DNA of 64,000 nucleotides from Bradyrhizobium canariense (GTDB taxonomy: Bacteria; Pseudomonadota; Alphaproteobacteria; Rhizobiales; Xanthobacteraceae): the NCBI RefSeq assembly GCF_900105125.1, contig NZ_LT629750.1, forward strand, positions 3,348,001 to 3,412,000. The letters run 5' to 3'. Under the pieces are notes generated by a model that had not been told where the DNA came from, searched no databases, and saw only the letters and a program-made list of their open reading frames with translations. Position numbers and translations under genes: made by a program. Position 1 is the first letter of the stretch. Every line of letters begins with the position of its first letter. Shown piece after piece: positions 1 to 8,963 of this stretch.

Positions 1-240
1 GAGCACGACGCTGACTGCCGCGACCAGTGCCGCCGACAAGATGACGGCCGGTCCGAATGGAATCGCGGACCGGTGGAGAAGCGTGATCAGCAGGTAGCCT
101 CCGGCCATCGCGAAGGCGCCATGCGCGAGATTGGCGATTCCCAGCAAGCCCATGGTGATCGAGAGGCCGACCGAGATGATATAGAGGACCATCGCATAGG
201 CCGTTCCCGTAAAGAGAATGCTGAGCACGATGTCAGACAC
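1..240 (-). CDS. ABC transporter permease, LivH type (partial, N-terminal 80 residues)
   Basis: This is the start of an inner-membrane permease of the branched-chain amino-acid (HAAT) ABC family; the rest lies beyond the left edge. The visible residues are hydrophobic and carry the family pattern around GLLGIANLAHGAFAMAGGY, typical of LivH proteins. The start is taken as a GTG (coding for MSDIVLSILF) because an in-frame TGA lies ten codons upstream and no ATG lies between. It follows the substrate-binding gene by about 50 bp on the same strand, so the two probably form one operon. The ligand is unknown: HAAT systems also carry amides, urea and aromatic acids. Confidence 0.8.
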   Translation of the reverse strand, partial: MSDIVLSILFTGTAYAMVLYIISVGLSITMGLLGIANLAHGAFAMAGGYLLITLLHRSAIPFGPAVILSAALVAAVSVVL

Positions 241-290
241 GTTTGCGTTCGCTTTCAGCCAAGATGATCAGTTCTCGCATCGGTTGCTTG

Positions 291-1481
291 TCACTCCGGG
301 TTAAACGTTTTCCAGGGATCCTTCTGGGGCGGATCCTCCTCAAAGGTCACATTGCCCGGCCTTCCGTTCACGATCTCGACCTTGTTCATCTTGATTGGCT
401 GCACGATATCCCGGCTCTGCGGATCGATCGACACGTCGCCACGCGGACTGCTCGTGCCCTTCCAATTGGAGAGCGACTTGAGCATGGCAGGGCCATCCGC
501 GTGCGGACCGACTTCCTTGACTGCTGCGTAGATCGCCGACATCGTGTCCCATCCGGATACCGCCGTGACGTTCGGCAGCGCATCCTCGCCGTACTCGGCC
601 TTCCATGCCTTCACGAAATCGACGTTGCCGTCGTTCTTGCTGGCGGCCGCATAGGTCGCGGCGCTAATGAAACCAACTACGTCCGGGGGCATGTTCGGGA
701 GTTCGTCGTCCAGCGCGTTGTCACCAGGACCGATGAGCTTGACGCCCGCCTCTCGCAACCCGGCATCGTTGAACGCCTTCGCAACGGCCGGCATGCGCCC
801 GTTATTGACGAAGATGAACACTGCTTCGGGCTTCTCCGACTTGAGGCGTTCCATGAAGGGGAGGTAGTCCGTTGTGACCATCGGAGCGCGGACCGCGCTC
901 ACGACCTTGCCGCCATTTTCTTCGAACCCTTTCTTGAAGGCTGCCTCAGAATCAGTGCCGGCCGCATAATCGGCGACCAGACTGGCCGAGACCTTGATGC
1001 CGTGCTTGGCGGCCCATACTCCCATCGGATATGCCGTCTGCCATTGCGTATAGGAAAAGCGCACGAAATACGGTGACGACCTTGTCAGGCTCGACGTAGT
1101 TGCGTTCATCAACGCAACCGGGACCTTGGCTTCGGTGGCGATCTTAGCCAGCGCAAAGCCTTGCGGGGACAGCGCGATACCGGTGAGCACCTTGACGCCA
1201 TCGCGCACGATTAGCTCTTGTGCAATTCGGCGCGTATTGTCCGGTACACCGGCGTCGTCACGGCGGATCACCTGAACCGCGGGCACTTCCTTGCCATGGA
1301 TCTTTTCATAAAGTCGCGCGCCACGATCAATGCTGTCACCAAGCGCCGCAAACGGACCAGACAGCGGTGCGATCAAACCGACCTTCACCACATCTTCCGC
1401 GGCAGCATCCTTGGGAGCCCCGAACGACACAACAGCGATATACGCCGCAGCACTCATCAGTGCAGACAAACGAAAACGCAT
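291..1481 (-). CDS. ABC transporter substrate-binding protein, branched-chain amino-acid type
   Basis: A 396-residue periplasmic binding protein of the Peripla_BP_6 (LivJ/LivK-like) family. Residues 1-28 form a Sec signal peptide ending in AAA before ED. The mature part begins VVKVGLIAPLSGPFAALG, the usual first strand and loop of this fold. It would deliver a small ligand to the permease encoded just downstream. The ATG has a good ribosome site (TAGGAG, nine bases upstream). The ligand cannot be read from sequence; the neighbouring monooxygenase and aspartate dehydrogenase suggest an aromatic or amino-acid-like substrate, but that is inference. Confidence 0.85.
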   Translation of the reverse strand: MRFRLSALMSAAAYIAVVSFGAPKDAAAEDVVKVGLIAPLSGPFAALGDSIDRGARLYEKIHGKEVPAVQVIRRDDAGVPDNTRRIAQELIVRDGVKVLTGIALSPQGFALAKIATEAKVPVALMNATTSSLTRSSPYFVRFSYTQWQTAYPMGVWAAKHGIKVSASLVADYAAGTDSEAAFKKGFEENGGKVVSAVRAPMVTTDYLPFMERLKSEKPEAVFIFVNNGRMPAVAKAFNDAGLREAGVKLIGPGDNALDDELPNMPPDVVGFISAATYAAASKNDGNVDFVKAWKAEYGEDALPNVTAVSGWDTMSAIYAAVKEVGPHADGPAMLKSLSNWKGTSSPRGDVSIDPQSRDIVQPIKMNKVEIVNGRPGNVTFEEDPPQKDPWKTFNPE

Positions 1482-1814
1482 CGGCAGAACTCCTAAGGCC
1501 TACTTCCGCGCTTCACCTGAATCATCAGCGCTGCGAGAAAACTATTGAGAACCGAACCAACGCGCGCAACCTAGAAAAAACTCACGAAGATGAATGCAAA
1601 AAATTCATTGTCGGACTAACCAAACTGCCACGTTCGTAGGCTTTTATCGCTCAATCGGGATGCATTTCGCTTACGGCATGCTCAATTCAGTTTTATTGCC
1701 GGTTACGATCAGTCCGGTCACGAAAATTGATGACTTTTTTGACGCTTATCGCACAGCCGAACTTGTATTACCCCTCGCCTCCAGATCGACGCATGCGACA
1801 AGATGGGAAGCAGA
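1482..1814. other. Intergenic region between divergent genes
   Basis: About 330 bases, clearly richer in A and T than the flanking genes, between the divergent binding-protein and hydrolase genes. It probably holds promoters for both. I see no gene, RNA or clear operator. Short reading frames here lack family features. Confidence 0.5.
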
Positions 1815-2630
1815 ATGCCTTATGCGGGTTCGAGCAACGAACTGTTCTACGAAGATCTTGGAGAAGGTCATCCGATCTTCTTCATCCCCGGCTTCGGTGG
1901 CGTCGGCTCATTCTGGCGCGGTCAGATCGAGTTCTTCAAGTCGCGCTTCAGGGTCATCGTGATCGACCAACGCGGCGCGGGCGCCAGTGCACGCAGCCAG
2001 CAGGAATACTCACTCGATCAAATGACCGACGACGTGCAAATCGTCATGGATGCCGCGAAGATCGACGCGGCCGTCCTCGTCGGCCACTCTACAGGGGGCG
2101 CGATCGCGCAGACATTGGCTGTCCGCACCCCTGAACGGATCTCCGGGATGCTGCTCTCCTCGACCTGGTGCACGCCAGGCAATTATTTCCGTCGCGTGTT
2201 CGAGTTCAGGCGATCTCTGCTGGAGCTCGGTGCCACGGACCTGTTCCACAAGGCCGGTATATTTTTTCGCTACCCTCCCCATTACGCAGAGACTCACGAT
2301 GCTGCTTTCGAAAATGGCGGTGACGTCGACGTCGACATCAACATCTCGCGCATTAACGCCGTCCTGCATGCAGACTTGAACCCGGTCATTGACCGGATCA
2401 AGGTTCCGACGTTGGTGGTCGCCGCACGCGACGACACCCTAGTTCCGCAATACATGTCGGAAGAAGTGGCGCAGCGGATCGCCCATTCCAAATACATTGT
2501 CCTGGATCAAGGCGGCCACTTCCTGCCGGAAACGCGCAGCAGCGACTACAACGGTTTGCTCGCTGAGTTTCTCAGCAGTCTTGGGTTGCCGCGCCACAGC
2601 GCGAACAAGAAACACCAATCCGCAATATGA
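1815..2630 (+). CDS. Alpha/beta hydrolase
   Basis: A soluble serine hydrolase of the alpha/beta fold, 271 residues. The nucleophile elbow is GHSTGG with Ser92; the acid lies in the ARDDTLVP segment and the histidine in DQGGHFLPE near the C-terminus, so the triad looks complete. The oxyanion region is the early FIPGFGG motif. I chose the second ATG (MPYAGSSNELFYED), four codons inside the longest frame, because homologues commonly start MPYA and a GGGAAG lies just upstream. The substrate is unknown; ester or C-C bond hydrolysis in the local catabolic locus is plausible. It converges on the LysR gene. Confidence 0.85.
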   Translation: MPYAGSSNELFYEDLGEGHPIFFIPGFGGVGSFWRGQIEFFKSRFRVIVIDQRGAGASARSQQEYSLDQMTDDVQIVMDAAKIDAAVLVGHSTGGAIAQTLAVRTPERISGMLLSSTWCTPGNYFRRVFEFRRSLLELGATDLFHKAGIFFRYPPHYAETHDAAFENGGDVDVDINISRINAVLHADLNPVIDRIKVPTLVVAARDDTLVPQYMSEEVAQRIAHSKYIVLDQGGHFLPETRSSDYNGLLAEFLSSLGLPRHSANKKHQSAI

Positions 2631-2694
2631 TTGCGGAAGCCATCCGCTTTCGAGAAAACTCGAACTGAATGAGGTGCCGACCGACAAGTCTCTA

Positions 2695-3561
2695 TCAAAA
2701 TCCGCCGGCAAACTTCGTCTTTATAAACTCGGCGAAGCCCACATACTTGGCCAAGGCAATCTTATCCGCATCCGCGATCAGATACAGGTCGCGCTCTCGC
2801 GTATCGGAATACTGGCCGAGCAGCTTCACCAGACGCCCGGACTTGAGGTCGTCGTTGACCAGGAATGCGGCGAGCCGCGCGATCCCGAAGCCGTCGATCG
2901 CGGCTCGATAGACCGCGCTGCCGAAGCTGATGAATCGGGCCGGCGGAACGACGTTGAGCTCTTTATCGTCAACAATGAACTGCCAATGAGGATGGGTCCC
3001 GATGATCAGACAATTATGCGATTGCAGGTCTCGCGGATGATCGGGGTTTCCATGTCGTTCGATATAGCTAGGAGCCGCGCAGACGGTCCAGGGATTGGGC
3101 GCGAGTTTGATCGAAGCCTTGTTCTTGTCCGAGGATGCGAGCGACTGCACCGTGAAATCGTAATCGACGTTCGAGCCAAGCTCGGACGGAATCAGCTCGA
3201 TGCGCATCTGCGGATTGGCCTGCAGGTATTCTGCCACGAAGCCGACCAGCTTTCTCTCCAACAGCGCCGCGGGAGCGCTTATTACAAGCTGGCCAACCGG
3301 GATCGGCGAGAACTGCCCCAGATCGTCGGCCGCGACCGCGATCGCGGACAACAGCGGCTTGATCCGCTGAAAATAGGCTTCGCCAGCGGCTGTCAGTTCG
3401 ACCTTCCGCGTGGTTCTGGAGAGCAACTGCACGCCAAGTCGGTCTTCAAGCAAGGCGACCCGCCGACTGATCGCAGACGGCGTCAGCCGCAGGCGGCGAG
3501 CCGCGCCGGCGAAACCTCCGCTCTCGGCCACCAGGATGAAAACCTCGAGTTCCGACGCCAT
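2695..3561 (-). CDS. LysR-family transcriptional regulator
   Basis: A 288-residue LysR-type regulator. The N-terminal winged helix-turn-helix (residues about 1-60) contains FAGAARRLRLTPSAISRRVA, the recognition-helix signature of the family, followed by the linker helix and a C-terminal effector-binding domain of periplasmic-binding fold. The ATG at 3561 is preferred over an upstream TTG. It is divergent from the FAD monooxygenase across about 285 bp, the classic arrangement in which a LysR protein controls its divergent neighbour. The inducer is not deducible. Confidence 0.88.
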   Translation of the reverse strand: MASELEVFILVAESGGFAGAARRLRLTPSAISRRVALLEDRLGVQLLSRTTRKVELTAAGEAYFQRIKPLLSAIAVAADDLGQFSPIPVGQLVISAPAALLERKLVGFVAEYLQANPQMRIELIPSELGSNVDYDFTVQSLASSDKNKASIKLAPNPWTVCAAPSYIERHGNPDHPRDLQSHNCLIIGTHPHWQFIVDDKELNVVPPARFISFGSAVYRAAIDGFGIARLAAFLVNDDLKSGRLVKLLGQYSDTRERDLYLIADADKIALAKYVGFAEFIKTKFAGGF

Positions 3562-3782
3562 CCGCAACCCGACCTTTCGTCGTCCTCTCCAGTGACTAGC
3601 CGGCCTGCGTCGCAGCGCCGTGCGTCACTGTCTCATATACGATCGCAGGACGGAAGCGAGCCGTGCGTAACCCGGTCAGCGGCCGCGATACCGCGAGGAT
3701 TGGCGCGCTCCCGAGCCATCTGGGTCGATCAACCGCTACGCGCCGCCTCTCGGGGGACAGGCGGCATCGAGAAAAGAGCGCC

Positions 3783-3795
3783 GTTCGTAACGAAC
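3783..3795. promoter_or_regulatory. Perfect inverted repeat, candidate operator for the LysR/monooxygenase region
   Basis: GTTCG-TAA-CGAAC, two 5-bp arms around three bases, 51 bp before the monooxygenase start. A second 10-bp palindrome, GAGAATTCTC, lies at 3821-3830 between it and the ribosome site. Neither matches the canonical LysR T-N11-A box exactly. Assignment to the LysR protein is inference from position. Confidence 0.35.
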
Positions 3796-3846
3796 TGCGC
3801 ACGACGCGGTTGCTGGTTTTGAGAATTCTCTAAGGGGCTGAATGAC

Positions 3847-5106
3847 ATGAATCAAAACTCAAAGGTTGCAATCGTCGGCGGGGGAATCTGCGGTCTTGCG
3901 CTTGCTCTCAATCTCCATCGCCGTGGCATCCGATGCCGCGTCTTCGAACGGGTGCCGGAGATCAAGCCGCTCGGCGTTGGCATTACATTGCTACCACACG
4001 CGATGCGGGAATTGACCGCATTGGGCTTGGGCGACGAGTTGCTGGCCGCCGGCATCGAAAACCGGGAGAGTTGCTTCTTCAATCGGTTCGGACAACTTAT
4101 CTACAAGGAGCCGCGGGGCAAATTCGCGGGCTACGATGTTCCCGAAGTGGGCATCCATCGGGGTCGGCTGCACCTAATCCTCGCCAACGCCGTGCGCGAC
4201 CGGCTCGGGCATGATGCGGTCCGCACGAACCACGAATGCGCCGGTGTCGTGCAGGACGAGCAGGGCGTCACGGTCTCCTTTAAGGAAACGTCGACCGGCC
4301 GTCAGCTCGAGGACGTGCGCGCGGAAGTGGTGATCGCATGTGATGGCATCAATTCGGCAATCCGTAAACGGTATTATCCGGATGAGAAGCTCGCGTTTGC
4401 TGGCATCAACAGCTGGCGCGGCGTAACCCGACGCAAGCCGATCCTCGGCGGCCACACCTATATGCGGATCGGCTCGATTCGCACGGGCAAGATCGTGATC
4501 TACCCGATTATCGACAATATCGACGGCGAGGGCAATCAGCTCATCAATTGGATGGCCGATATCCATCGCGACACTTTCACGCTGAACGATTGGAACAAGC
4601 CGGGCAATCTGGCCGATTTCCTGCCGGTCTATAAGAATTGGAATTTCGACTGGCTCGACGTCGCACAGATGATCCGTGAGTCCGAGCAGATCTTGGAATA
4701 TCCGATGGTCGACAAGGACCCCATCGAGACATGGACGTTCGACCGTATCACGCTCGCTGGCGATGCCGCGCATCCGATGTACCCGCGCGGCTCAAACGGC
4801 GCGGCGCAGTCGCTGATCGACGCGCGCACACTTGCCGACGCCCTGCAGCGTCATTCTGACGCGCGGTCGGCTCTAAAAGCTTATGAAGCGGCGCGCGTCA
4901 CCGCAGCTGCCAATGTGGTGCGTACCAACCGGCAATTTCCGCCTGATTTCATCAACACCAAGGTCGAGGAACTGGTCGGCGACCGTCCTTTCCAGAACCT
5001 CGACGACTACATCACACAGGATGAGCTGCGAACCCTGTCCGAGAATTACAAGCGCGTGGCTGGCTTTACGCTCACCGACGTGACCTCCGTGCGGCCGGGC
5101 CTCTAG
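3847..5106 (+). CDS. FAD-dependent aromatic-type monooxygenase
   Basis: A 419-residue class A flavoprotein hydroxylase, soluble, that would use NAD(P)H and O2 to hydroxylate a ring substrate. Three FAD motifs are visible: GGGICG at residues 11-16 in the Rossmann turn, the CDGINS motif near 165-170, and LAGDAAHPMYPRGSNG from about 303, with the usual helix after it. A strong ribosome site (AAGGGG) sits nine bases before the ATG. The stop overlaps the GTG of the aspartate dehydrogenase gene by one base, so the two are translationally linked. Best described as a PhzS/salicylate-hydroxylase-like enzyme of unknown substrate. Confidence 0.88.
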   Translation: MNQNSKVAIVGGGICGLALALNLHRRGIRCRVFERVPEIKPLGVGITLLPHAMRELTALGLGDELLAAGIENRESCFFNRFGQLIYKEPRGKFAGYDVPEVGIHRGRLHLILANAVRDRLGHDAVRTNHECAGVVQDEQGVTVSFKETSTGRQLEDVRAEVVIACDGINSAIRKRYYPDEKLAFAGINSWRGVTRRKPILGGHTYMRIGSIRTGKIVIYPIIDNIDGEGNQLINWMADIHRDTFTLNDWNKPGNLADFLPVYKNWNFDWLDVAQMIRESEQILEYPMVDKDPIETWTFDRITLAGDAAHPMYPRGSNGAAQSLIDARTLADALQRHSDARSALKAYEAARVTAAANVVRTNRQFPPDFINTKVEELVGDRPFQNLDDYITQDELRTLSENYKRVAGFTLTDVTSVRPGL

Positions 5107-5867
5107 TGGAAGGCGCGATCGTCTTGCGCTCGCCCTTGCGGCTGGCTTTCATTGGCTGGGGAGCCATCAACGCGCGGGTCGGCGAGATTCTGACGGGGCG
5201 CCAGACGCCAGTCAAGATCGTCGGCATCGCGATCAGAACGCCTGAAGCGCGCGCCATGCCGCCTTTCGGTGCTTCGTTTCTCTCGTCGCCCGAGGAACTC
5301 ATTGCGCTCAAGCCTGATCTCGTGATCGAGGCCGCCGGCCGCGCTGCCATTGCGCAGTGGGCGCCGGCAGCGCTCGCCGCAGCCCCCGCGGCGATCTTCG
5401 CATCCACCAGCGCGTTCGCCGATGACGGAATGCTGGTCTGGCTCACGGAACTCGTCGAGCGCCATCAGAGCAAGATCGAAGTGCCTTCCGGCGCAATTGG
5501 TGGCATCGATGCGCTCGCCAGCACGGCGGTCCTCGGACTCGACGACGTGCTTCACCAGATCGTCAAGCCGCCGCGAGCCTGGAAAGCGACACTGGCCGAA
5601 CAGGTGCTCGACCTCGACGGCCTCGCAAATGCCACGGTCTCCTTTTCCGGAAGCGCGCGTGAAGCGGCCGCGTGTTACCCACAAAATGCCAACGCAACCG
5701 TCGTCACCTCCTTGGCCGGTATTGGCCTCGATCGCACCCGCGTCGAAATGGTCGCAGATCCTGCCGCTGACATGAACGGCCACAGGATCACGGCACACGG
5801 AGCGTTCGGACAGATGGAAATCGCACTTCAGAACCGGCCCCTGGCGACCAATCCAAAATCGTCGTAA
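5106..5867 (+). CDS. nadX: L-aspartate dehydrogenase, C-terminally truncated by an in-frame stop
   Basis: A member of the AspDH (DUF108) family, which converts L-aspartate to iminoaspartate/oxaloacetate and ammonia with NAD(P). The nucleotide-binding turn is IGWGAI (16-21); the diagnostic SGAIGGIDAL is at 128-137, YPQNANAT at 191-198, and the conserved NGH histidine is residue 226. The frame stops after NPKSS at 253. Directly after the TAA, in the same frame, 19 more codons encode LTALSLVRLIEKRVATLII, which looks like the normal C-terminal helix of the family. Activity is therefore uncertain. Translation starts at a GTG overlapping the monooxygenase stop. Confidence 0.82.
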   Translation: MEGAIVLRSPLRLAFIGWGAINARVGEILTGRQTPVKIVGIAIRTPEARAMPPFGASFLSSPEELIALKPDLVIEAAGRAAIAQWAPAALAAAPAAIFASTSAFADDGMLVWLTELVERHQSKIEVPSGAIGGIDALASTAVLGLDDVLHQIVKPPRAWKATLAEQVLDLDGLANATVSFSGSAREAAACYPQNANATVVTSLAGIGLDRTRVEMVADPAADMNGHRITAHGAFGQMEIALQNRPLATNPKSS

Positions 5868-5927
5868 CTGACGGCGCTCAGCCTGGTGCGGCTGATCGAG
5901 AAACGCGTCGCGACATTGATCATTTAA

Positions 5928-6246
5928 TAACCGACGAGATCGAGTATTTTGCGATCTCGGCAGGTCCACGGTAGTTGTTTGGACTACAATGGGTCCAAAG
6001 GCAAATCGGCCGCTTCTGCTTCGGTCCTAACAGTAGACATTCGATAGTGCGCTCAGCGTGTCAGCTTCTTGCCAATCGCCGACATCCCCCGTCGTAGATA
6101 AAGTTTCGGACGCGCCAGTCGCTTTTGACGTGAACTTGCCGTTTTACGTCGAGCCGCCAGACGAAAGCCGTTTAACTCCAGAAGGAACTCTGAAACCTCC
6201 CCGCTGCTTGGTATTTATAGGCGCCAATGAATCTACGGGTCTTGGA
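5928..6246. other. Intergenic region after the catabolic locus
   Basis: About 320 bases without a convincing gene. A hairpin (CGAGATCG at 5935-5942 and CGATCTCG at 5952-5959) follows the end of the aspartate dehydrogenase frame and may stop transcription, though no T-run follows. I searched for a copy of the tRNA-Gly attachment sequence here and found none. This is the left side of the mobilization region. Confidence 0.4.
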
Positions 6247-8325
6247 TTACCATTCCATTCGCTCGTACGCCTCCAAAATAGGTACTTCGACCGGCACGCT
6301 GACAAACCCAGCTTGGCTGTAACGTTCTGCAGGTCGCCGCGCGAACGAACCGAAGAGGTATTCACCGAAGGTCCGAAACCAAGGGATCGCAAACCACACG
6401 AGCGCGGCCACCTGAAGCGCGAGGCTGAGACCGAATGCGGCCTGATAGGCGGCGACCGGATAATGACCGTCCTGAGGCGCCCACTGTCCGACGACCAGCC
6501 CAATCCCGTATTGAACAACGAATGCCCAACCAAAGTGCACGAGGTTCAGTGCACCGTTGGCACTTGCGGCAATTTCCAGAGGAAAGTAATCCGCTATGAT
6601 GGCGTAACTCAGCACGGTAGCCGCGCCCACGACCGATACGACAGACCAGGGCATGATGGATGGCAGCGGCACGCGCAAAACCAGGGTAAGTTCGGCCAAG
6701 ATGAATAACCCGCCTACTGCTGCTAATAGGACCTCGGTCGCTATGCCTCGTTTGCGTAGCCGATCAGCCGTGGTCCCCAGCAGCAATGCTCCAAGGCTGA
6801 TTCCAACGGCCATGATGAAGAGTTGGTCGATCAGGCTCTGCCGATCAAATCCTTCTACATCTGCCAGCCAGGATGCCGCCCATAATGACTGCAACGCCCA
6901 AGACGATCCGATGCAGGTCGCTGAAAGCGGTGCAATTCTCAGGAAACGCGGATCCGAAAAGATAGAACGCAAGGTTAGCTGTTTTCCGGATATTGCGGAG
7001 CTGTTGGGACTCGTGTCGCGTTCGGGCACGACAAGATAAATCAGTCCGGCCGTTGCAAGCGTCGCGACGGTCAGAACTTCGAACAGATTCCGCCAGCCGA
7101 TAAGATCCAGCACCCAATCTGTTGGCGCGGTAGCGGTGACGGCGCCGAGTGATCCCAGCATGATCATGCAGCCGTTGACGAGTGCGATACGCTCCTTCGG
7201 AAACCAGATGACGATCGCCTTCAACCCGGCCATCAATGCGGCCGCAACACCAAGTCCTATCATGGCTCGACCGAGAAGAAGCTCGGCGAAACTCTCCGCG
7301 TTGCCAAATAGCGTTGCGCCGCCGACCGCGATAACCAGCAACACGCTATGGACTCGACGCGGGCCATACCGATCCAGCAGCACGCCTATCGGAAGCTGGG
7401 CGCCCGCAAAGACAAGGAAATAGACCGAGGCGAGCAGCCCGGTTTCAGCGGCATTGAGCCCAAAATCGGATACCAGCGACGGGGAAATCGAGGCATTGAT
7501 CGTGCGAAAGAGGAACGAAAGAAAGTAGCCGGCAGCAAAGGGCAGGAAAATGGAGAAGCAGAGGCGCCATTTTGAAGGCAGTTGGTTCTGCGATGCAGCT
7601 GGCTCTTGTGTCAATTTTGGATCGGAATAAGGCCGGGCTAGCCGCGGATTCGGATCTTTACTTCCGGCGACGTCAAGCCGGCTGAAGGCATTCGAGCGTT
7701 GTCGAAAGTGCGACTCGCTGCCGCCCTCCCCGGCGGCAGCAGACGATACGTCCTGGAAATCGACGCCTTCGAAGGTAGATTTCTGATCGTTTTGCCCTCG
7801 CTTCGGATCACGTGGTGTGTCCTCGCATGTTGCCGGCCTCGGTCCATCTGCTGAATTGAGCCGCTCGATTGTCTCCTGCATAAGGGAGCGGCGCTGCCGA
7901 ACGCGCTGATCAACCTGTTCTGCCAAGACCTTGAAGCGCTCGTCGCCGAGGAGGCATGCCTCTTGCTGCCGTGATTGCGGAAGGGCTGGCATGACCGCGA
8001 GGTGGTATCGGGCGTGTAGCGCGACGGTCTCGGCGATCATCCGCATATCGCGTTCAAGAACGTCAAATCTCGCATGGAGATCATCAAAATGCTGCTCTAC
8101 AAGGTCTTCGACAGGCGCACGTGGACTCAGGAAACGTTCAAGCGCGGCATCCACGATCATGCTCTTGCCGACGCCCGGACGTTCGGCCGCGACCTGAAGC
8201 CGCTCGCAGACCTCCTCGGTAAGCCGGACAGTCACTTTGCGGACCGCCCGCGACTTGCGCTTTCGCGGAGATACAACAGTTTCGGTTTGGCTGGGCTCCA
8301 CAGCGATTTCGGCGTTGAGCTGCAT
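6247..8325 (-). CDS. Fusion protein: ribbon-helix-helix (CopG-like) domain plus MFS transporter
   Basis: A 692-residue protein in two unrelated parts. Residues about 27-65 (VRKVTVRLTEEVCERL.. through ALERFLSP) form an RHH DNA-binding domain, followed by a helical segment to about 158; this part resembles the neighbouring RHH protein at 8504-8953. A hydrophilic, low-complexity linker runs to about 250. From 253 on there is a 12-helix major-facilitator transporter, with LLDRYGPRR as the loop 2-3 signature. No Met codon lies between about residues 150 and 340 that could start a separate MFS gene. I prefer the ATG at 8325 (GGGGAA upstream) over a GTG at 8370. A deletion fusing an element gene to a transporter gene is the likely origin. 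Confidence 0.75.
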   Translation of the reverse strand: MQLNAEIAVEPSQTETVVSPRKRKSRAVRKVTVRLTEEVCERLQVAAERPGVGKSMIVDAALERFLSPRAPVEDLVEQHFDDLHARFDVLERDMRMIAETVALHARYHLAVMPALPQSRQQEACLLGDERFKVLAEQVDQRVRQRRSLMQETIERLNSADGPRPATCEDTPRDPKRGQNDQKSTFEGVDFQDVSSAAAGEGGSESHFRQRSNAFSRLDVAGSKDPNPRLARPYSDPKLTQEPAASQNQLPSKWRLCFSIFLPFAAGYFLSFLFRTINASISPSLVSDFGLNAAETGLLASVYFLVFAGAQLPIGVLLDRYGPRRVHSVLLVIAVGGATLFGNAESFAELLLGRAMIGLGVAAALMAGLKAIVIWFPKERIALVNGCMIMLGSLGAVTATAPTDWVLDLIGWRNLFEVLTVATLATAGLIYLVVPERDTSPNSSAISGKQLTLRSIFSDPRFLRIAPLSATCIGSSWALQSLWAASWLADVEGFDRQSLIDQLFIMAVGISLGALLLGTTADRLRKRGIATEVLLAAVGGLFILAELTLVLRVPLPSIMPWSVVSVVGAATVLSYAIIADYFPLEIAASANGALNLVHFGWAFVVQYGIGLVVGQWAPQDGHYPVAAYQAAFGLSLALQVAALVWFAIPWFRTFGEYLFGSFARRPAERYSQAGFVSVPVEVPILEAYERMEW

Positions 8326-8503
8326 GTTCTGGTATTCCCCGCTCTCCAAGGACACGCCAATCGCCGCCACAACGTTCGCAGTACGATCGATTAGGTGATT
8401 GAATCTGATAGGAGTGACAGAAAGGGCAGCATCGGGATTGCTTCAACGGACCGAAGATGGCGAGCGTGTCATGGCGTAGGAAAAGAAAGAAATGGCACAT
8501 TGC

Positions 8504-8953
8504 TCAAGCAGAGCCGGATTCATCTTTGAACCGCGCGGTGTTGCCAGCGTCATTCGATTCGATGCTGACTTCTTTCAGGATCGTAGACCCGCTGGACAGC
8601 CGCCGCCCCAAAGCTTCGACAAAACGATCGTAGCGTTCAGCGCCCTTGGCGCGCGCCGCGGGGCTCGAATGCTCTGGCAATGCCGGTGTTGACGTCAACC
8701 AGAAGCGGATGAACAGCGCGATCGTCTCTAGCGTGACGCCGTCATTACGTTCGAGCCGTTCGAGCACACGCACTATCCGGTCCAGCCGCTTGGCGATCGC
8801 GGCCTCCCGCCGATCGGAATCATCGGGAGACAGGAACGAGGCGATCGCAGCCTCGGCGACCAGCGACTTGGGCTTGCCCTGACGCTTTGCGAACGCCTCA
8901 AGGCTCCGGAAAGTCTCAGGATCAAGGTAGATGCTGAGCTGAGCCTTTTTCAT
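8504..8953 (-). CDS. Ribbon-helix-helix (CopG-like) mobilization accessory protein
   Basis: A 149-residue protein whose first 45 residues (KKAQLSIYLDPETFRSLEAFAK, then a helix ending FLSPDD) form an RHH domain. In rhizobial mobilization modules such a gene follows traG and probably helps relaxosome assembly or regulation. The ATG at 8953 has GGAG four bases upstream and lies 10 bp after the traG stop; a longer frame to 9010 would overlap traG and is less likely. The region after the RHH domain is similar to the matching part of the RHH-MFS fusion next door, pointing to a tandem duplication. Confidence 0.8.
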   Translation of the reverse strand: MKKAQLSIYLDPETFRSLEAFAKRQGKPKSLVAEAAIASFLSPDDSDRREAAIAKRLDRIVRVLERLERNDGVTLETIALFIRFWLTSTPALPEHSSPAARAKGAERYDRFVEALGRRLSSGSTILKEVSIESNDAGNTARFKDESGSA

Positions 8954-8963
8954 ATCGCTCCGG

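Noticed and set aside
2497..3822. 441-codon plus-strand reading frame
   Set aside because: It is antisense to the well-supported LysR gene and shows no domain; high-GC codon use opens the opposite frame.
6058..6708. 216-codon plus-strand frame
   Set aside because: Half of it is antisense to the RHH-MFS gene and the rest has no coding character.
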